The notes beneath the pieces are model-generated. The model had not been told where the DNA came from. It saw only the letters and a list, made by a program, of their open reading frames with translations, and did no database searches. A program made the translations under genes and the position numbers. This document shows, in pieces, positions 1-12,582 of a DNA stretch of 64,000 nt. This DNA is from Saposhnikovia divaricata (Eukaryota; Streptophyta; Magnoliopsida; Apiales; Apiaceae). The stretch covers positions 197,201,148 through 197,265,147 of the forward strand of contig CM071598.1 in NCBI GenBank assembly GCA_036435485.1. The letters run 5' to 3'. How positions within the stretch are numbered: the stretch's first letter is position 1; each line of letters opens with the position of its first letter.

Positions 1-404
1 TCTATTATCATTGATATTAATATTATTATTAGTATAAGATTAATTAACTCTCTATCAAATCATATGGTATTTAATCGGTTGGTCTTCTTTCGTTTGGGCT
101 TAAAATAATCAGTTGGTCTTCTTTCCTTTGTCACGAGGTGTGAGTTGTGACCCTTAACTATATCCTAAGTTGTATTCTTAGCCGTAAACGAGTCGAGTCC
201 AGTCGAGTCGATTCAATTTTTTTTTATGGAATCCGAGTTTGAGGCTTTCTTTAAATAATTAAATTAAATTCGATCATCTTATTGATCAATTTTTGTTGTT
301 CAAATTCGAGTTCGAGTTGTTCACGAATATTTTGAATCGAGTAAAATCCAAGTCGAATTTAGTCCAACTCGACTTTATCAATAAAATTTGAGAAATTTTA
401 AAAG
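1..404. other. left flank, AT-rich spacer
   Basis: No gene is visible here. The stretch is AT-rich plant spacer. Its second half (about 183-370) carries a degenerate CGAGT-rich repeat related to those near 23960 and 28734. Confidence 0.6.
183..370. repeat. degenerate GAGTCGAGT-type dispersed repeat
   Basis: GAGTCGAG, TTCGAGTT and AACTCGAC words recur on both strands in a block of about 190 bp. Similar blocks lie at 23960-24150 and inside the hAT-like element at 28734-29354, so this is probably another diverged copy of that non-autonomous DNA-transposon family. The ends are not clear. Confidence 0.4.
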
Positions 405-456
405 ATACACCCGTATAATTGACTTTTTCAAATGGTACATCAAAAAATTTTGACAA
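405..456. repeat. left arm of a MITE-like element split by Z
   Basis: ACCCGTATAATTGACTTTTT and the AAATGGTACATCAAA that follows are close to the reverse complement of 23000-23060. The MITE continues at 22748 on the other side of element Z. Removing Z restores a repeat of roughly 370 bp with terminal inverted repeats of about 80 bp. Confidence 0.6.
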
Positions 457-954
457 TGATATGGGCTAAAAATAAGCCCTAAAGACACATTTAGTGTTGC
501 ATTAATTAGACCCGGTATGGTCCGAACGTGGGGCCCACCAACAGGGTCCAAAGTCCTATTTTTAATATTAATTTCGTAATTAATATTAGGGGTAATAAAC
601 AGCTCAGCAATAAGTGTCAGATAAGGACATTATCTCTACAAGACTTAGTCTCCAAGGCATCCAATTCGATATGGCAACAGACTCCTACAAGGAAGGAGTC
701 TAGAACTTTCCTCAAGGAGGTGACTTATCTATTAAGTCTCCAACTCCTACCTTAATTCTAAGGCTTCTCAGCCTATATAAAGGGCCTGACCCCTCATTCT
801 CAGAACTACGTTGGCTTGATTCTCTAGCAATACAGAGATACGTAGGCATCTTGTGAGGACCGTTTAGTCTCGAACGCAAGAACAGCCATTAAAGCTCGAA
901 GCTCACCATCCCTTGTATTTAATACATACAAACCCTCGTTTTTATTCCACAACA
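457..954 (+). repeat. 5' LTR of element Z
   Basis: This 498-bp repeat matches 22245-22742 with one substitution noticed (G783 against A22571). It has TG..CA ends and a TATA box at 774-781. Confidence 0.9.
774..781 (+). promoter_or_regulatory. TATA box of Z LTR
   Basis: TATATAAA lies in the context GCCTATATAAAGGGCCTGAC. The same block, with the following CTCATTCTCAGAACTAC, recurs on the minus strand in the LTR of element E near 29665-29695. That conservation between diverged Tat LTRs supports a core promoter, with transcription starting about 25-35 bases downstream. Confidence 0.7.
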
Positions 955-956
955 TT

Positions 957-974
957 TGGCGCCGTCTGTGGGAA
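957..974 (+). other. primer binding site of Z
   Basis: TGGCGCCGTCTGTGGGAA begins two bases after the 5' LTR. Sequences of this form follow the LTR in plant Tat-type elements. I do not assign the primer tRNA with confidence. Confidence 0.65.
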
Positions 975-987
975 GGCAACATCAACC

Positions 988-1930
988 ATGGTTCAAACAC
1001 GAAGAACAACACCAGTTGCAACTGAGGCCATACCTCTCAGATCTGCTCCACCCATCACCAAACAGGTTCCCCCAGCATTAGGGGCGATTGCTCAACAAGC
1101 TCCGCCAGCATCAGGGGCGATCACCCAATCTCAAGTTTCTCAACAATCAGGGGCGATCCCCCACGTTGAGAGTACATTATCTCCGATTACCCGTACAAGA
1201 CGAGAAACCAATCCTCTTCAGATGGTGGTCTCTCCTCTGATTGATCCGAACAACCCATCGCATGGGGTCCAGATCCACACTACAGATCTCCCCGTGAGTA
1301 CTAGCCCGACATACGGGTTGCCTAATTATCCTCCTATCCAAGGGACAGGCCCAAGTGGTCACGCTTTGCAGATCCGAGATCGAGAGTATCACGATTATTC
1401 GGGTCCTTATACTGATGAAACCTCCTCCGACGATGAGGATGATGACCGTGATGAAGCCCCGAGGAGGCGACATGCTAGTAGAGAACCTCGAAGGAGGACT
1501 CAAGACATCTGTGATGGACAATCTTTGACAACTGCTGAAAGGATCAAGGCTTATGAGGCCGAGATCTTAAAATTGAAGGAAGATATGGCAAGAGAACAAG
1601 CTAGGCTAAATCAAACTCAGCCTCCTCCAACTGCAGGAAGGATTCCCATCATTGATTTGGAGAGGTCTTCAAGGAGACAAAGAAGGGCTGACGCCTCATT
1701 TGGAAGAACAACCACAAGGATGGAAATTCCCAAGGGAAACCCCAAAGATCTGATGCCTCTCGGAGATCCTGATGATCCAACACCCCCGTTCACTGAGGAG
1801 GTGATGAATGCTCATATTTCTAGGAAGTTTAAGATGCCGACAATTAAGGCTTATGATGGAACGGGTGATCCCGCAAATCACGTCAGGACGTTCTCGAACG
1901 CACTGCTGCTGCAGCCTGCAAGTGATGCCC
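988..1930 (+). pseudogene. gag of Z, N-terminal part, split by Y
   Basis: The frame starts MVQTRRTTPV shortly after the primer site and runs about 314 codons. An earlier ATG at 913 lies inside the LTR and is a poor start. The first 100 residues are rich in Pro, Ala and Gln with repeated GAI motifs. They are followed by an acidic run (TSSDDEDDDRDE, about residues 145-157), an Arg-rich stretch, and a short predicted coiled coil (about 190-215). The last part (IKAYDGTGDPANHVRTF) is the start of the plant retrotransposon gag capsid-like domain. The frame is cut at codon GCC by element Y and resumes at 17774, so Gag cannot be made as one protein from this copy. Capsid assembly is the family role. 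Confidence 0.85.
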
Positions 1931-3239
1931 TGTAACACCCCCAGATCCGGGGTCCAGGATCCGGTGGTTACGGTTTCCAATTCTGTCCACAACAATTGAA
2001 CTTTCCTTAACATAAAATAAATTACGTCTCTATGACCCAACACAACAATATAAAACACACCCGTTATAGTCCCAGAGATGAAATCAGAGTAACAGTCAAA
2101 TTTTTTTTATTAATCACATTATGAGTTCTTACAATCCAAAAGAATTTCAGTATAAATACATACTCTTTGCCATCCATTTACATAAGTCATACTAGACCAT
2201 ATTCTTGGTACTGAAAGAATAAATATATCCTACCAATAGCTTCTTCTTCAGCTCTGGTAGTCTCATCGTCCTCGCCCGCGTCGAGTGCGCCTTGTGCGAG
2301 TCATCTGGTCTAGCTGTTGTTGTGATATAATAATAAAGCAAGGGTGAGCAATAGCCCACCAACAATAATATATAACTGAACGATAATGTATAACAGTTCA
2401 AAAGTATCTTTCAAACCATATGCCATGCATTTACGGAAATGATGCCTGTATAATATGAACGATGAAGTTACAAGGTAACTTAAAGTATTTGTTTGTAGAA
2501 ATATCTGCTACATCAAAAGTAAGCATGATATTCTCATTGTCATTAAAAAGAGGAACTTGCATGAAAAGATTGCAATTCCAGTTATGAACACTTTTTCAGC
2601 TCTGCCAACAGTAATCATGTTGCAGGAAATAAATAAGTTTGGATGATGAACCAATGATGGAGTATTCACCGCGCCCGCTGTTCCAATCTTGATGATCAGT
2701 CGAGATCGTACAGCTCAATTTAGATTTACTACCGGTAGAAGGAAGAACTGACGGCTTTACTTGTCTACCGCCTTACTAGCTCTCCCCGGCCAACGGTTGG
2801 GCCAAAGGGGATGGACCGGCGCTACTCGGCCTCTTACACGACTCCTAGTTTCAAATAGAATTTATGATTCTGAATGTAACATTCGTCCCCCTTTCCCCAA
2901 GTATAATACTTGTTGATAAGACTCCACAAAGTAGTCGTATCTAGTTGGAAAGGAAAATTCACCAATAACTTCCAAGCTACTGCTTGGTAACAAATCTCAA
3001 CTTGTTCCAACAATATTACCCCTCGAAAGATGAGAAGGTAAGTAACGACTTAATAAGTCAATAGCACCCGAGTTGAGAGTGAAGAGAATACTTTATGACC
3101 GGGAAGTCGACAAGATAATTAACATTTTCCAAGTAAGGTTCCCTTATTTTTAGGGAGATAGACTCAAGAAGAATGATGTCTGAGAACCTTTCTTGATATA
3201 AGATTAATAATAATATGTCTCCGAAATATTTTTCGTAAT

Positions 3240-3800
3240 AATCGAAGAAGATAAAACTTATTGAGGTTATTCTAAGTATGGAATAAATATTCAGAGAATA
3301 TTTATTGAGTTAAAAATATTTAAAGAATATTTAGGAATATGAAAGAATATCTTTAATCCGAGTATTTTCCAAAATAATCCCTGAAGAAATATCAGGAGAA
3401 TATTTATTGAATAAATAAATATTTAAATGAATATTCAAAATAATATTCATTAATTAATAGAACCTGAAAGGAATATTTAAGACAATATTCATAATTAATT
3501 AGGAATTTAAATGAATATTCAAAAAGTAATATTCATTTAATGAATAATATTCTAAATGAATATCAAGTAATATTTATTCAATAAAATAATATTCTAAATG
3601 AATATCCAAATAATATTCATTTAATAGTCTCATCTTTAGAAGAATATTCGAAATAATAATCGATAATTAATTCGACTCTGAATGAATATTAAAATAAATA
3701 TTATTCGTCGAATAGTTACGTTCAAATAATTATTTGAAGTAAGGATCGTTAAAATAAATAATCTCGAACGAATATTCAAATACTATTCGTCGCCCGAATA
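3240..3800. repeat. GAATATT/AATATTC-rich block in Y LTR
   Basis: More than twenty copies of AATATTC or GAATATT and variants (AATAATATTCATTTAA) are packed into about 560 bp, giving many short palindromes. The same block is at 13892-14452 in the other LTR. The function is unknown. It may be slippage-driven expansion of an AT-rich seed. Confidence 0.65.
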
Positions 3801-4037
3801 ATGGAAAATATTTACTTAGATATTTCTTTCGAGGTAGTCTTGATATGTCAAGAAATATTGACTCCCGGTCTATATTTTATGAATAAGATGTATACACCCT
3901 TCTCTGAGGGTCTTACAATAACCGGCTTATAATTGATACGATAGCTATCAAATTTATAAGCCAATAACAATCAGGGAACAAGCATAATGATATAACTTGA
4001 AAGTAGGCATGCATGCTATGGCATATGTATAACAGAA

Positions 4038-4040
<3 letters not shown>

Positions 4041-4071
<31 letters not shown>
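4041..4071. repeat. AT dinucleotide microsatellite
   Basis: A run of about 15 AT units inside the Y LTR, followed by ACATACATATATATAT. It has the same length in the other LTR at 14693-14723. Confidence 0.9.
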
Positions 4072-4075
<4 letters not shown>

Positions 4076-5799
4076 CATATATATATTTATTCAATCACAA
4101 CAACAGCCTAAAAGAAGGGAATTGAAACTTGCCTGGTAGTCGAGTACGGTAAGGGGTAGTGGAGCGGGTCCCGGTTCATCTTGGTGATCTATAAATAGCC
4201 AAGGCATTCGGGATTAATCACTTAACATATTAAAAGTTAAGTTATACTTAATTCTAAACACGTTCTCGAGTTATCTCGTTATACCCCTTTTAGTGGATTC
4301 CTTTTTATCACTGATCCAACCCGACATTCGTTCGTTAATACGACATGTCACTGTACTTATACTTGGGACATACTTAAGTCATATGAGTTCTAAGGTCGAT
4401 CGTTACGAACCAATATTATACTCCGAGTTTTATCGCCCGTTTTTTATGTGTTTTACCAAAGTTATAAAAGAGTCGTCTTTTAGGGGTTCGTTCGCGTTTA
4501 ACCTCGACTCGAACATTTTTAATAAATCGAAAAATGATCCTTTTGACATACGGTTTTCTTTCACACCTTCCATTTTACCTCTAGTATTTATTTACCAAGA
4601 TTCGCCATGACGTTACATAGTTTACGAGGGTTCAATTTCAGTTACGAACTTTCGTTTACGGATTCGAACTACTTTTAGTAATTTGGTCATAATTCCTAAA
4701 CCGTAAATCGAAATGCTTCGATTCTTTCGCCAAAGTGATCTATGTTCAAAAATCTATCAGTAGGGTTCATTAACTTGCCAAGAACAGAGAGTTATGGCTA
4801 CTGACCAGTTCGGTTTCTTAGTGTTAATGAAAATCGGGCATTACGACGGCTACGAATCGAGCGTTCTAAAATTCATTACGCAACAACCAAGCCACACCGG
4901 GCATCTAATCAATTACTACAGTTAATAATCATCTCTTAAAAGCTCAAGAATATCATGCTTCATCAATATATCATCATAAAGCTAATCTAACCACAAAATC
5001 ATGCTAACATGGTGGTAAAATACTACTAATATCACTTAATCCAAAATCACCATGAATCATGCATAAACTCAATGTAAAGCTTAGGGTTTGAAATGATTTA
5101 TACCTTCCTTAGAGAGTAGTATAACCTTCCTAAGCCTTGATCTATCCTTGGATGGTCCTAAGCTAGATAAATCCACCATGAAAAACAAGAAAAAAACAAG
5201 ATTAGTTCATAAATTCACTATTCACCCTCCTCTTTGATGAATTATTTGAAAATGGAAACAAGAGAGTTTGGCTTTGAAATTTTTAGGAGATAACTTTCAG
5301 GAAATGTAAGACTCACCATAATTTTTACAAGATCAAGAGATGGTGGGAAGAGGGGTTTGGATTTTGGAATTAAGGTGTTGGCCGAATGGAATTTTCAAGG
5401 GGGGGGGAGAGTTGCTTGGTTTCTTTTGTTTTAATCTCATCCACTCTCATCTATTATCTAGATAAAATCTTGTATAAAGTCACTTTATTAAAGTGATGAG
5501 GTGTTGGATGATGAAATGGCAAGACAAGTGTTGGTTTTATGGTGGTTTAGAGCTTAACTAGGTAGTTACTTTGCTAAGTACTTAGTTCTTCCTCTAAGGT
5601 GCTAGTTCCTTGATTCTAGTTTAGTTACTAGATATTTTATACTAGTGGCTTGCACAAGACTCTTGCTTCCTCTGCTTGTTTCTGTGTCCGGTTATTGCCC
5701 GTTTCGATTGATCGTTCGTAGGAATATTTCACGGATTTCTAATTAGGGTTTACCGGGAATCCTTTTTAATATTAATACTTTCATTCTCCATCTTTCATT

Positions 5800-7119
5800 C
5801 TAACTTTCCAATTTATATTCCTTAAATCCATTCGTTAAATATTTAAGGCTATCAGTGTCCAGGGAACTCTCGGAGAAAATAAAAGTGCGGTTTTTCAGAA
5901 TCCGATAGCTTTTACATACACTTATTTTCCCCCTGGATCACTAATACGAACTCGGAAATCCGTTCCGAATGCTTCTATATAGTGTCGTCTCATATTATTA
6001 TATACTCCCACCAAAACACTATTCATTTTGTATTCTTTACTTGTTCTCTTAGGGTGGTACAATTGTCTGTATTCTCTTTCGATCGTTCCTTAACCTTTTT
6101 ACGGAACTACTGGATTAATCGTTACCGATCTGGATGACATGAGAACATTCTCCTGCTTGAAATTGCCATATCTTATTCCCTTAGAAGATATATTATTCTT
6201 ACCTATGTTGTCACCCTTTAGCATTCTTCAAGACATAGAAATAATAAAGTCGAATTCCATTCATTCTTTCAAAATATCAATTATTACATTGTAGCCATAA
6301 CCACTATTCGTTCTTACATCTTTAAATACATAAAAGTTTTAATTCCACCCAAAATCTGGGTTCTTACACCTCGTGATGACCATGTAGGATATTTAATCTC
6401 GATACGAACTTAATCCGTTATCTAGGATTCGTTCGCTTTATTGATTAATCTCGTTATAACGTTTTAGCGGTTTCTAGAACGCTTGTTTCACTGCCTTAGT
6501 GGTTTCCTACCTTCATTCTTAAATCAAATATAATAACATCCCAAAATATCAAATCCTCAAAGTTAATATCTCAATTCTTGGATTATAATAATATTTAATC
6601 CACTGTCCGGTCAAATATTATACCGAAAAAGAATTTGGAATTTCTGAATTCCGATCGTCTCTGCATTCACTTATTTCCTCCGCGTATTACTAATATGACT
6701 TCGAAACATCCATATCACGTCCCGTACATAGGGTGGCGTGAAAAGTTTTCCAACTTACCAAATCACTATTCATCCACCAAATTACTATGCACGTACAGGA
6801 AACACTATGCACGTACGGGAAATACTATGCACGTATGGGAAATACTATGCACGTACTCATTTCCCTTCAAGGATCCATTAGCTCCTTCCTGGATGGTAGA
6901 TTATTCTTATCTAGGTCCTCAACCACCGAATTACTCTATTCTGGCAATATACCAATGCATCAGGATCATTGTCCAAAGCAATATCCATTCATTACAATCA
7001 TTGTTCTTTGAAACCACCATTCATTAGAGCTGGTGACCTTGTTGTCGGAATCATTGTTCTTCATTTTATCATTACTTAATAAAAAGTTTTAATTATATCC
7101 AAAATTTGGGGTTCTTACA
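5800..7119. repeat. internal duplication at the U3 edge of the Y LTR
   Basis: The last bases of the LTR (AAAAGTTTTAATT, then CCAAAATTTGGGGTTCTTACA) have a diverged copy ending at about 6368 (CCCAAAATCTGGGTTCTTACA). Upstream, ACTTATTTTCCCCCTGGATC near 5920 parallels ACTTATTTCCTCCGCGTATT near 6670. The LTR therefore appears to contain two diverged copies of a block of about 570-600 bp at its outer (U3) edge. Confidence 0.5.
6784..6857. repeat. four 20-bp tandem repeats with ACGT cores
   Basis: ACTATGCACGTACGGGAAAT-type units start at 6784, 6804, 6824 and 6844. Each carries a CACGTA core resembling bZIP/bHLH sites. They lie about 260-335 bp inside the element's 5' edge as read on the minus strand, that is, in U3. 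The same array is at 17438-17511. Confidence 0.8.
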
Positions 7120-7132
7120 GTCTCCCCTCCTT
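7120..7132 (-). other. polypurine tract of element Y
   Basis: Read on the minus strand, AAGGAGGGGAGAC directly precedes the 3' LTR start TGTAAGAACC. It is preceded by a block (TTAAAAGGATTCCGTCCC on the plus strand) that closely matches the equivalent place in element A (33103-33120). Confidence 0.75.
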
Positions 7133-10100
7133 AAAAGGATTCCGTCCCGGAATCAGGTAGGAAGCAAAAAGTCGTTTGCCTGTCGTTCACTTTTTAGCTT
7201 CCCGGTCAATTCTTAGTCGTTCTACCCTTCCTCAACACATCTTCTAGTGCTACAATCCATACTGTATCCTTTTTCCATCCACGTTGCTACTTTTCGTACA
7301 ACTCACTATCCGGGTTATACTCTTACTCAGTCTTATCCTTATTGATACCTGCAGTAACATTGGTATCACTATCACCCTACGAATTCGGAGGTAACCTCGC
7401 TCGTACTGTGCATTTCCTGATTGCTTTAATCTTCGCAATCTCGATCAATATAGAGAAGTGGAAAGATTTATTGAGAGATCACTATGATCAATTGAACATT
7501 TGTTATATTGCACAGTTAGTACAGAAGGGGGCCAGCCTTTAGTACTTGACAAGCAATTAAACAAGTCATGGTATTCCACTTAGACTTCTATCACATAGAC
7601 AGATAGTCACGTAGCAGTACCTCCCCTCCTAAAAGGGTTGTTCTTCTCAATTCATAAAGAAGATGAATAAGAGAGAAGAAGAGAAAAGAGTTCTAAAGGA
7701 TTATAGAAAGCTTTCATGATTGTAGAATATCACACTCAGAATTTACCTCTGAACTATAGAGGTTTTTCAAAGAAGAAATTAATCATAATTATATCCAATA
7801 CTATTTGATCGCAATCTCACGTGTTAACATATCTTGCTGCTTTGTCCATTATTCTATGGACAATTACTCTTGTTCAATCTTAGCGATACTCACATTCGGG
7901 AAATCCTTCAACCTTTCAGGTTAAATCTTAGATTTCTCACTTGACATCATTATTACTGACATCCCATATCATGTTACTAGCTTTTTCATAACTATAATAT
8001 TGACACTATCAGGTTGTCATCCTGAGAATTCATTAGAAAACCCATTCATAACATTCCTTGCTTCTCATTCCATAGTTGCTTTCCCAGCCTTTTCTTTATC
8101 AATCACATCCTTCTTATTATATGATTCTTACTCATTTCTATTATTTGCTTTCGCCTTCACCTCTTTATTGAGACACCTTTTTGCACTTGGTACCTCCTTA
8201 TCGGTATTCCATCACATTTATTCTATAATCATCACGTTATTCCAATTTAAACTTTCCGAAATGAATCTGGCCCGATCCCTTTAACTTAGATTCATATAAT
8301 CTACTTCTGCCAACCTTGTTTCTCATCACTTGTTCTTTTCTATCCGTGGTTTTCCACAGGTTGTCTTTCGTAAGTCAGACCAGGTCGTATATCTACCAGC
8401 TCATGCTCTTATCATCTATTGAGCATCTGCATTTTACTGGCGTAGCCTTGCCACATGAAAACCCGTTATGACCGTGCTATAAGTTTTGGGGGTAAGGCTG
8501 GCTCGAATACCGCCGTCCGAACACTTTTAAACCCTCAGGTGGCCCAGTAAGTCTCGGGCTCAACCGCCCTTCCCTCCAAGTCTCATTAATTCTTTCCATG
8601 GGAATATCTTTAACATCATGAATCATCAACCTCATATTCTCTATCTTGTTTGCGCAGAAGTTCACTAACATAACCTTGTTTGTCATTCATCAACATGCCA
8701 TTTAGTTAATCAATGGCAGCACATTCTTTATCTTTACATTGTCATCTACTTTCTTAGAAGAATCACCATCGCTTGTTGTTTACGTAGTGCATTAATAGCT
8801 AATCCTACGGGTTTCAATTCCTTTAGGGAGACAAAGTAATCACTATTCCTTATCCATAAGGAACACTTCCTGAACATGATGTAGATATTACATGAAGTAG
8901 ATACAATTGCAGAAGAGTTTCAAGCATCGCAGCTATGTCAGGTTGATGAAACTATCACTCATGCAGCTTCCATAAAAGACTGGAAACTTAACAGTTTACT
9001 TCGTTAATTTTGTATCATGGTCCTGGTCTGCCTCAAAATGGGACCTTCTAAGGTACGTAATATGCTTAAGACTCCATCAGGAATCGAATCTTTACTTAAA
9101 CTATTATTACCTTCGATTCTTGCACAATCATCAAAAGGAATGTAACTTCTTCCACTCCAATATGACCTTCATGGTCTTTCCAAATATCATTTTGTTTCTT
9201 CGGTATGAACATTTGTAATTATTCCTTTATACTTAGACTGTCGGCCACCTCATTGGCCTTTCCTGATAATAATAATTTCTGGTAATCCTTGTTCTCTGGA
9301 TATATTCCAATTCAAACATTTCTACCTCATTCCCATCATTGTTGGGTGAAAGCATTCTCCCTTATGCTCTGCTGATGGAGAAAAATATATTTATCAGTCT
9401 TTCTCCAAAAGTCATTGCTTCCACCTACCCGTGGGAACTTTATCACGTTTATTCCCAATCCTACTTAGTATACTTCTTTTCTTAGTTCTTTCCTTATCTT
9501 AGGATAATCTCAACCTTTATAGGTTCAATCCATATTTCCTCAGGGTTTCATACATGCCTCATCTGGCATTATTGTTACGATGTCATACATTCCTTACCAA
9601 ACTTCCATTTTGAAGTTCGGAATATTACCTTTTTCCTTGTAAGGTTTCATAGGCCATCCTTATCATTCCTCTGGTATTTTCTGGGTACCGGGTATATCAA
9701 AATGTCATTGATCAATACTCTAATAATTCTATCTATGTTCTTTCCAGAACTCTTTTTAATAATCCTTACCGGTCATTGTTGCCTTAGCAAGTCCAGCTCA
9801 TATCATCTGAAGTCATAATATCGTTATTAGGGTTAATGCCACCCCTTGTGCATTCCCCAGGGTTTGTCTTAATTTATTGATATCCTATCCTTAATTCAAC
9901 TGCCAAGGAATTCTTGCATCTTATAATTGGCAATCAGATCATGTATCCTTAATAAAGGTCTCTTTTCAATCATTCTCATTTGATAATCGATCGGTGGCTT
10001 AATGCCACCCTCTTCTTTCAGATAGTTGTCAGCCTATTTGGCCTTCCAAAAGGCAACGTATGCCTATCTGCTCTCTTACAGAACTTGGTAATGGTAGCAA

Positions 10101-12566
10101 GGATGCTTTGGAAGATATTGGTCGAGTTCAACGTGAATCTCTTAGTACTTATCGATCTTCTCAAATGTACTTGCCTTAGACAAAATTTCTACAGCATACT
10201 GATCCATCTCTGACCATTTCCATACTCTCTTCATAAACCTTCGTTGTTTACTTCCTTTAGTCGTAATATGATCATGGTATTCATGATACCCTAACATCAT
10301 ACATCTCAAGTCACTATACTTCCATTTTACTCGTAATCTTGGACAACCCTATACACATGAGTCACTTTAGTACGGGTTACCCCATCCCAAAAAGGTCTAG
10401 TAAATTCCCCATCAAAACATGGGTTGCAAAGGGTTTAGTAGAAGATTCCAACGATCTCATTAATATTTCCTTTATATCAGAAGCCCTTGCAGTCGGTGCT
10501 TACTCAGAAGCAACCCTGCTTTGTCTTTTCAATTCTGGTCTAGTCACTTTATAGTCCGTTGTGACTTGGCCTCAACTGGCCACACTAAAATAAAAATATA
10601 TGATTTTAAGGGTTGGCTAATTAGCATTACTTTTCTAGCAATTGCCGGCATAGTGTCTTCTTCTTTGATACCTTTCTACCTTTCCAAAACTTTACTTCAT
10701 ATAAGTCTTAATCGGCTACTCAGCGCCGTCTCCGGTCGCCTTTCCTCTATTTTTATCTTTTCAACTATTCTTATCAATCCCGCGTGCCACACAAGCTCAC
10801 CATTCCCGGCATAACAGCCTTTCACTTAAGTCAATCCCAGAGTTTTTCCGTCCGGCTAATTTCTTACTTACATTTCCTATTTTCGTCCAATCTCACTTCA
10901 TCATTTTATCACTACCGTCGATTGTAATGCTCAGGGTCCGTTTACTAACCCATTTAACAGCATCCTTACCCAAATCACAGGGTTTGCTCCAGTTTCTACT
11001 CTCTTCCATGACATTCTCTGATAATCAGAAAGACAAGGTTTGCAAAAATTCACCGAATTCCTTTCCAGACTCAGGGAAATTTTGATCAATCTACCCACCT
11101 ACTGGTAACATTAAGGAGACCAGTTTCGAAACCTGAAGAATAGTTCTATGAACCTCCAAGCAGGTGGAATCATAAGCAGTCATAGTTAACGAAATAATCA
11201 TCATCAGATTGGAAGTTTACCCACTGGAGAGGAATCAATTATATCCATCCCTTAGAAGGGAATCAATAGTTTCAAACTGAAACCTGTCATAACGTCCTGT
11301 TACCTATACGTCCTGATATTCAATACTACCAAATGTCGGTCTACCTAACCCTTTATGCGAAGCGTCGTTGGAAGCACAAAGTCTCCTTTTTCCATTAAGC
11401 AATGCCAGCTCTTGGTCATTACCAATTTCACCTTTTAGCTCCAGGAAGATTTTCTCACATTTTTCTCTTTAACTGCTGATCTTATTACTTGATCTATTAT
11501 AATTCCGTGTCGGAGTAAACTTAAGGTAACTACTATAATCCATTCGAAGAGAAGAAGGAATTTAATATTCCTCTGAATCACATGCATCTAACGTTTCTGG
11601 TTCATCATTTAACTGAGTTGAATTAACTCTATACTCAGTCTCTGGCAGTAGTCTCATTACGAGTTCATCTTGACTCACTGGTCTTATCTTCCGGTAGGTT
11701 CTGAGATCATTGTCTTGCTTACTACTTCCTTATATAACTTTACCCAATCATGCTGTCACTTCCCAATGTCTTTACTTTCTACTGATTCATTCATGAACAT
11801 TTCCCTGAATAAAACCACCTCATTAACCTCACTTTGGTTTTGTAAATTATACCCTATGACATCTGCCTTCTCGTGGCGAATTATTACTGACAATATTCAT
11901 ACTGATTCATTTATCAAATGATATGGCACTTACTGTCTCATTCTCAACTATTCCTAGGGACTCTGCTCCTCGTCCTATATCGCTGTCTTTGATAATCATA
12001 CATCCCTCTAGCTCTTTCTTTGTTAAGATGAAAATCTCTAAGGATTCTCATCTATTTTCGTATAAGATCTCAAGTAATTCTTCCAATCCTTCTTTCTTGC
12101 TGGTACTACATCTGGTAGTCCGGCTATGAATTCAACATGCATCTTCAGATCTCTTAATAATATCTTGGTTCTTTATACTCACTTTTCTGAGCACCATATC
12201 TTAATCATCACAGTCATTCTGGCTGCGACCCTCATTACCCATGGGTAAGCTCCTTATCCTAACAGGATTTTTCCTTATCTGCTGGAACCTCTTCCGGGTC
12301 TCCAGTAGGGTACTCCATCGAATTACCCGCTGATCTTCAGGATATAAAGCATCATCGCGCTGCATCTCGTATGCCTCAAGGTCTGTCGCCTTACTCGTCA
12401 ATACGATATCGAGTTAAGTTACTATCATGATACTTACGAGTTCCCATAAGGGTTTTATATGTCATCACTACATTAAGTAGTCCGACTATGAACTTGGCAA
12501 GAGTTCTTATTATCTTATTGAATTTATTGTTTTAACGTCACCTCATCTCTGGGGTTTATAACGTAC

Positions 12567-12578
12567 GCTCTGATACCA
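12567..12578 (-). other. primer binding site of element Y (tRNA-iMet)
   Basis: The minus-strand TGGTATCAGAGC is complementary to the 3' end of initiator methionine tRNA. It starts four bases inside the 5' LTR (right-hand LTR at 12583) and fixes the element's orientation. Confidence 0.9.
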
Positions 12579-12582
12579 CTTC

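Larger units (their letters stand above)
1931..7119 (-). repeat. left (3') LTR of element Y, 5.19 kb
   Basis: It is paired with 12583-17773. It holds no convincing gene: the small frames at 2192-2401 (-), 4293-4610 (+) and 6635-7027 (+) recur in the other LTR only because the LTRs are copies. Landmarks are a GAATATT-rich block (3240-3800), an AT microsatellite (4041-4071), a poly-G run (5399-5407), and four 20-bp repeats (6784-6857). There is also an internal copy of the LTR terminus near 6368. Confidence 0.9.
7120..12582 (-). pseudogene. decayed gag-pol interior of element Y
   Basis: No frame longer than about 97 codons survives in either direction. Minus-strand relics of gypsy pol can still be read. 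Near 9720-9689 a reverse transcriptase active-site box decodes as VLINDILIYP, against VFIDDILIYS in element A, with the first Asp changed to Asn. Near 9270-9239 the stretch GKANEVADS matches the GKANVVADAL linker after RNase H. These sit in the correct order for minus-strand pol but closer together than in A (about 450 against 730 bp), so material has been lost. The gene cannot make working enzyme. Mobility would need proteins from a related element. Confidence 0.7.

Noticed and set aside
528..755. 75-codon frame in the Z LTR, repeated at 22316-22543
   Set aside because: It is duplicated only because it lies in both LTRs. No domain, and not found in the related E LTR.
913..987. Earlier start codon for the gag of Z
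   Set aside because: It lies inside the 5' LTR and reads through the primer binding site. The ATG at 988 (MVQTRRTT) is the first after the primer site.
4293..4610. 105-codon frame in the Y LTR, repeated at 14945-15262
   Set aside because: LTR sequence with no recognisable domain. Repetition follows from LTR duplication.
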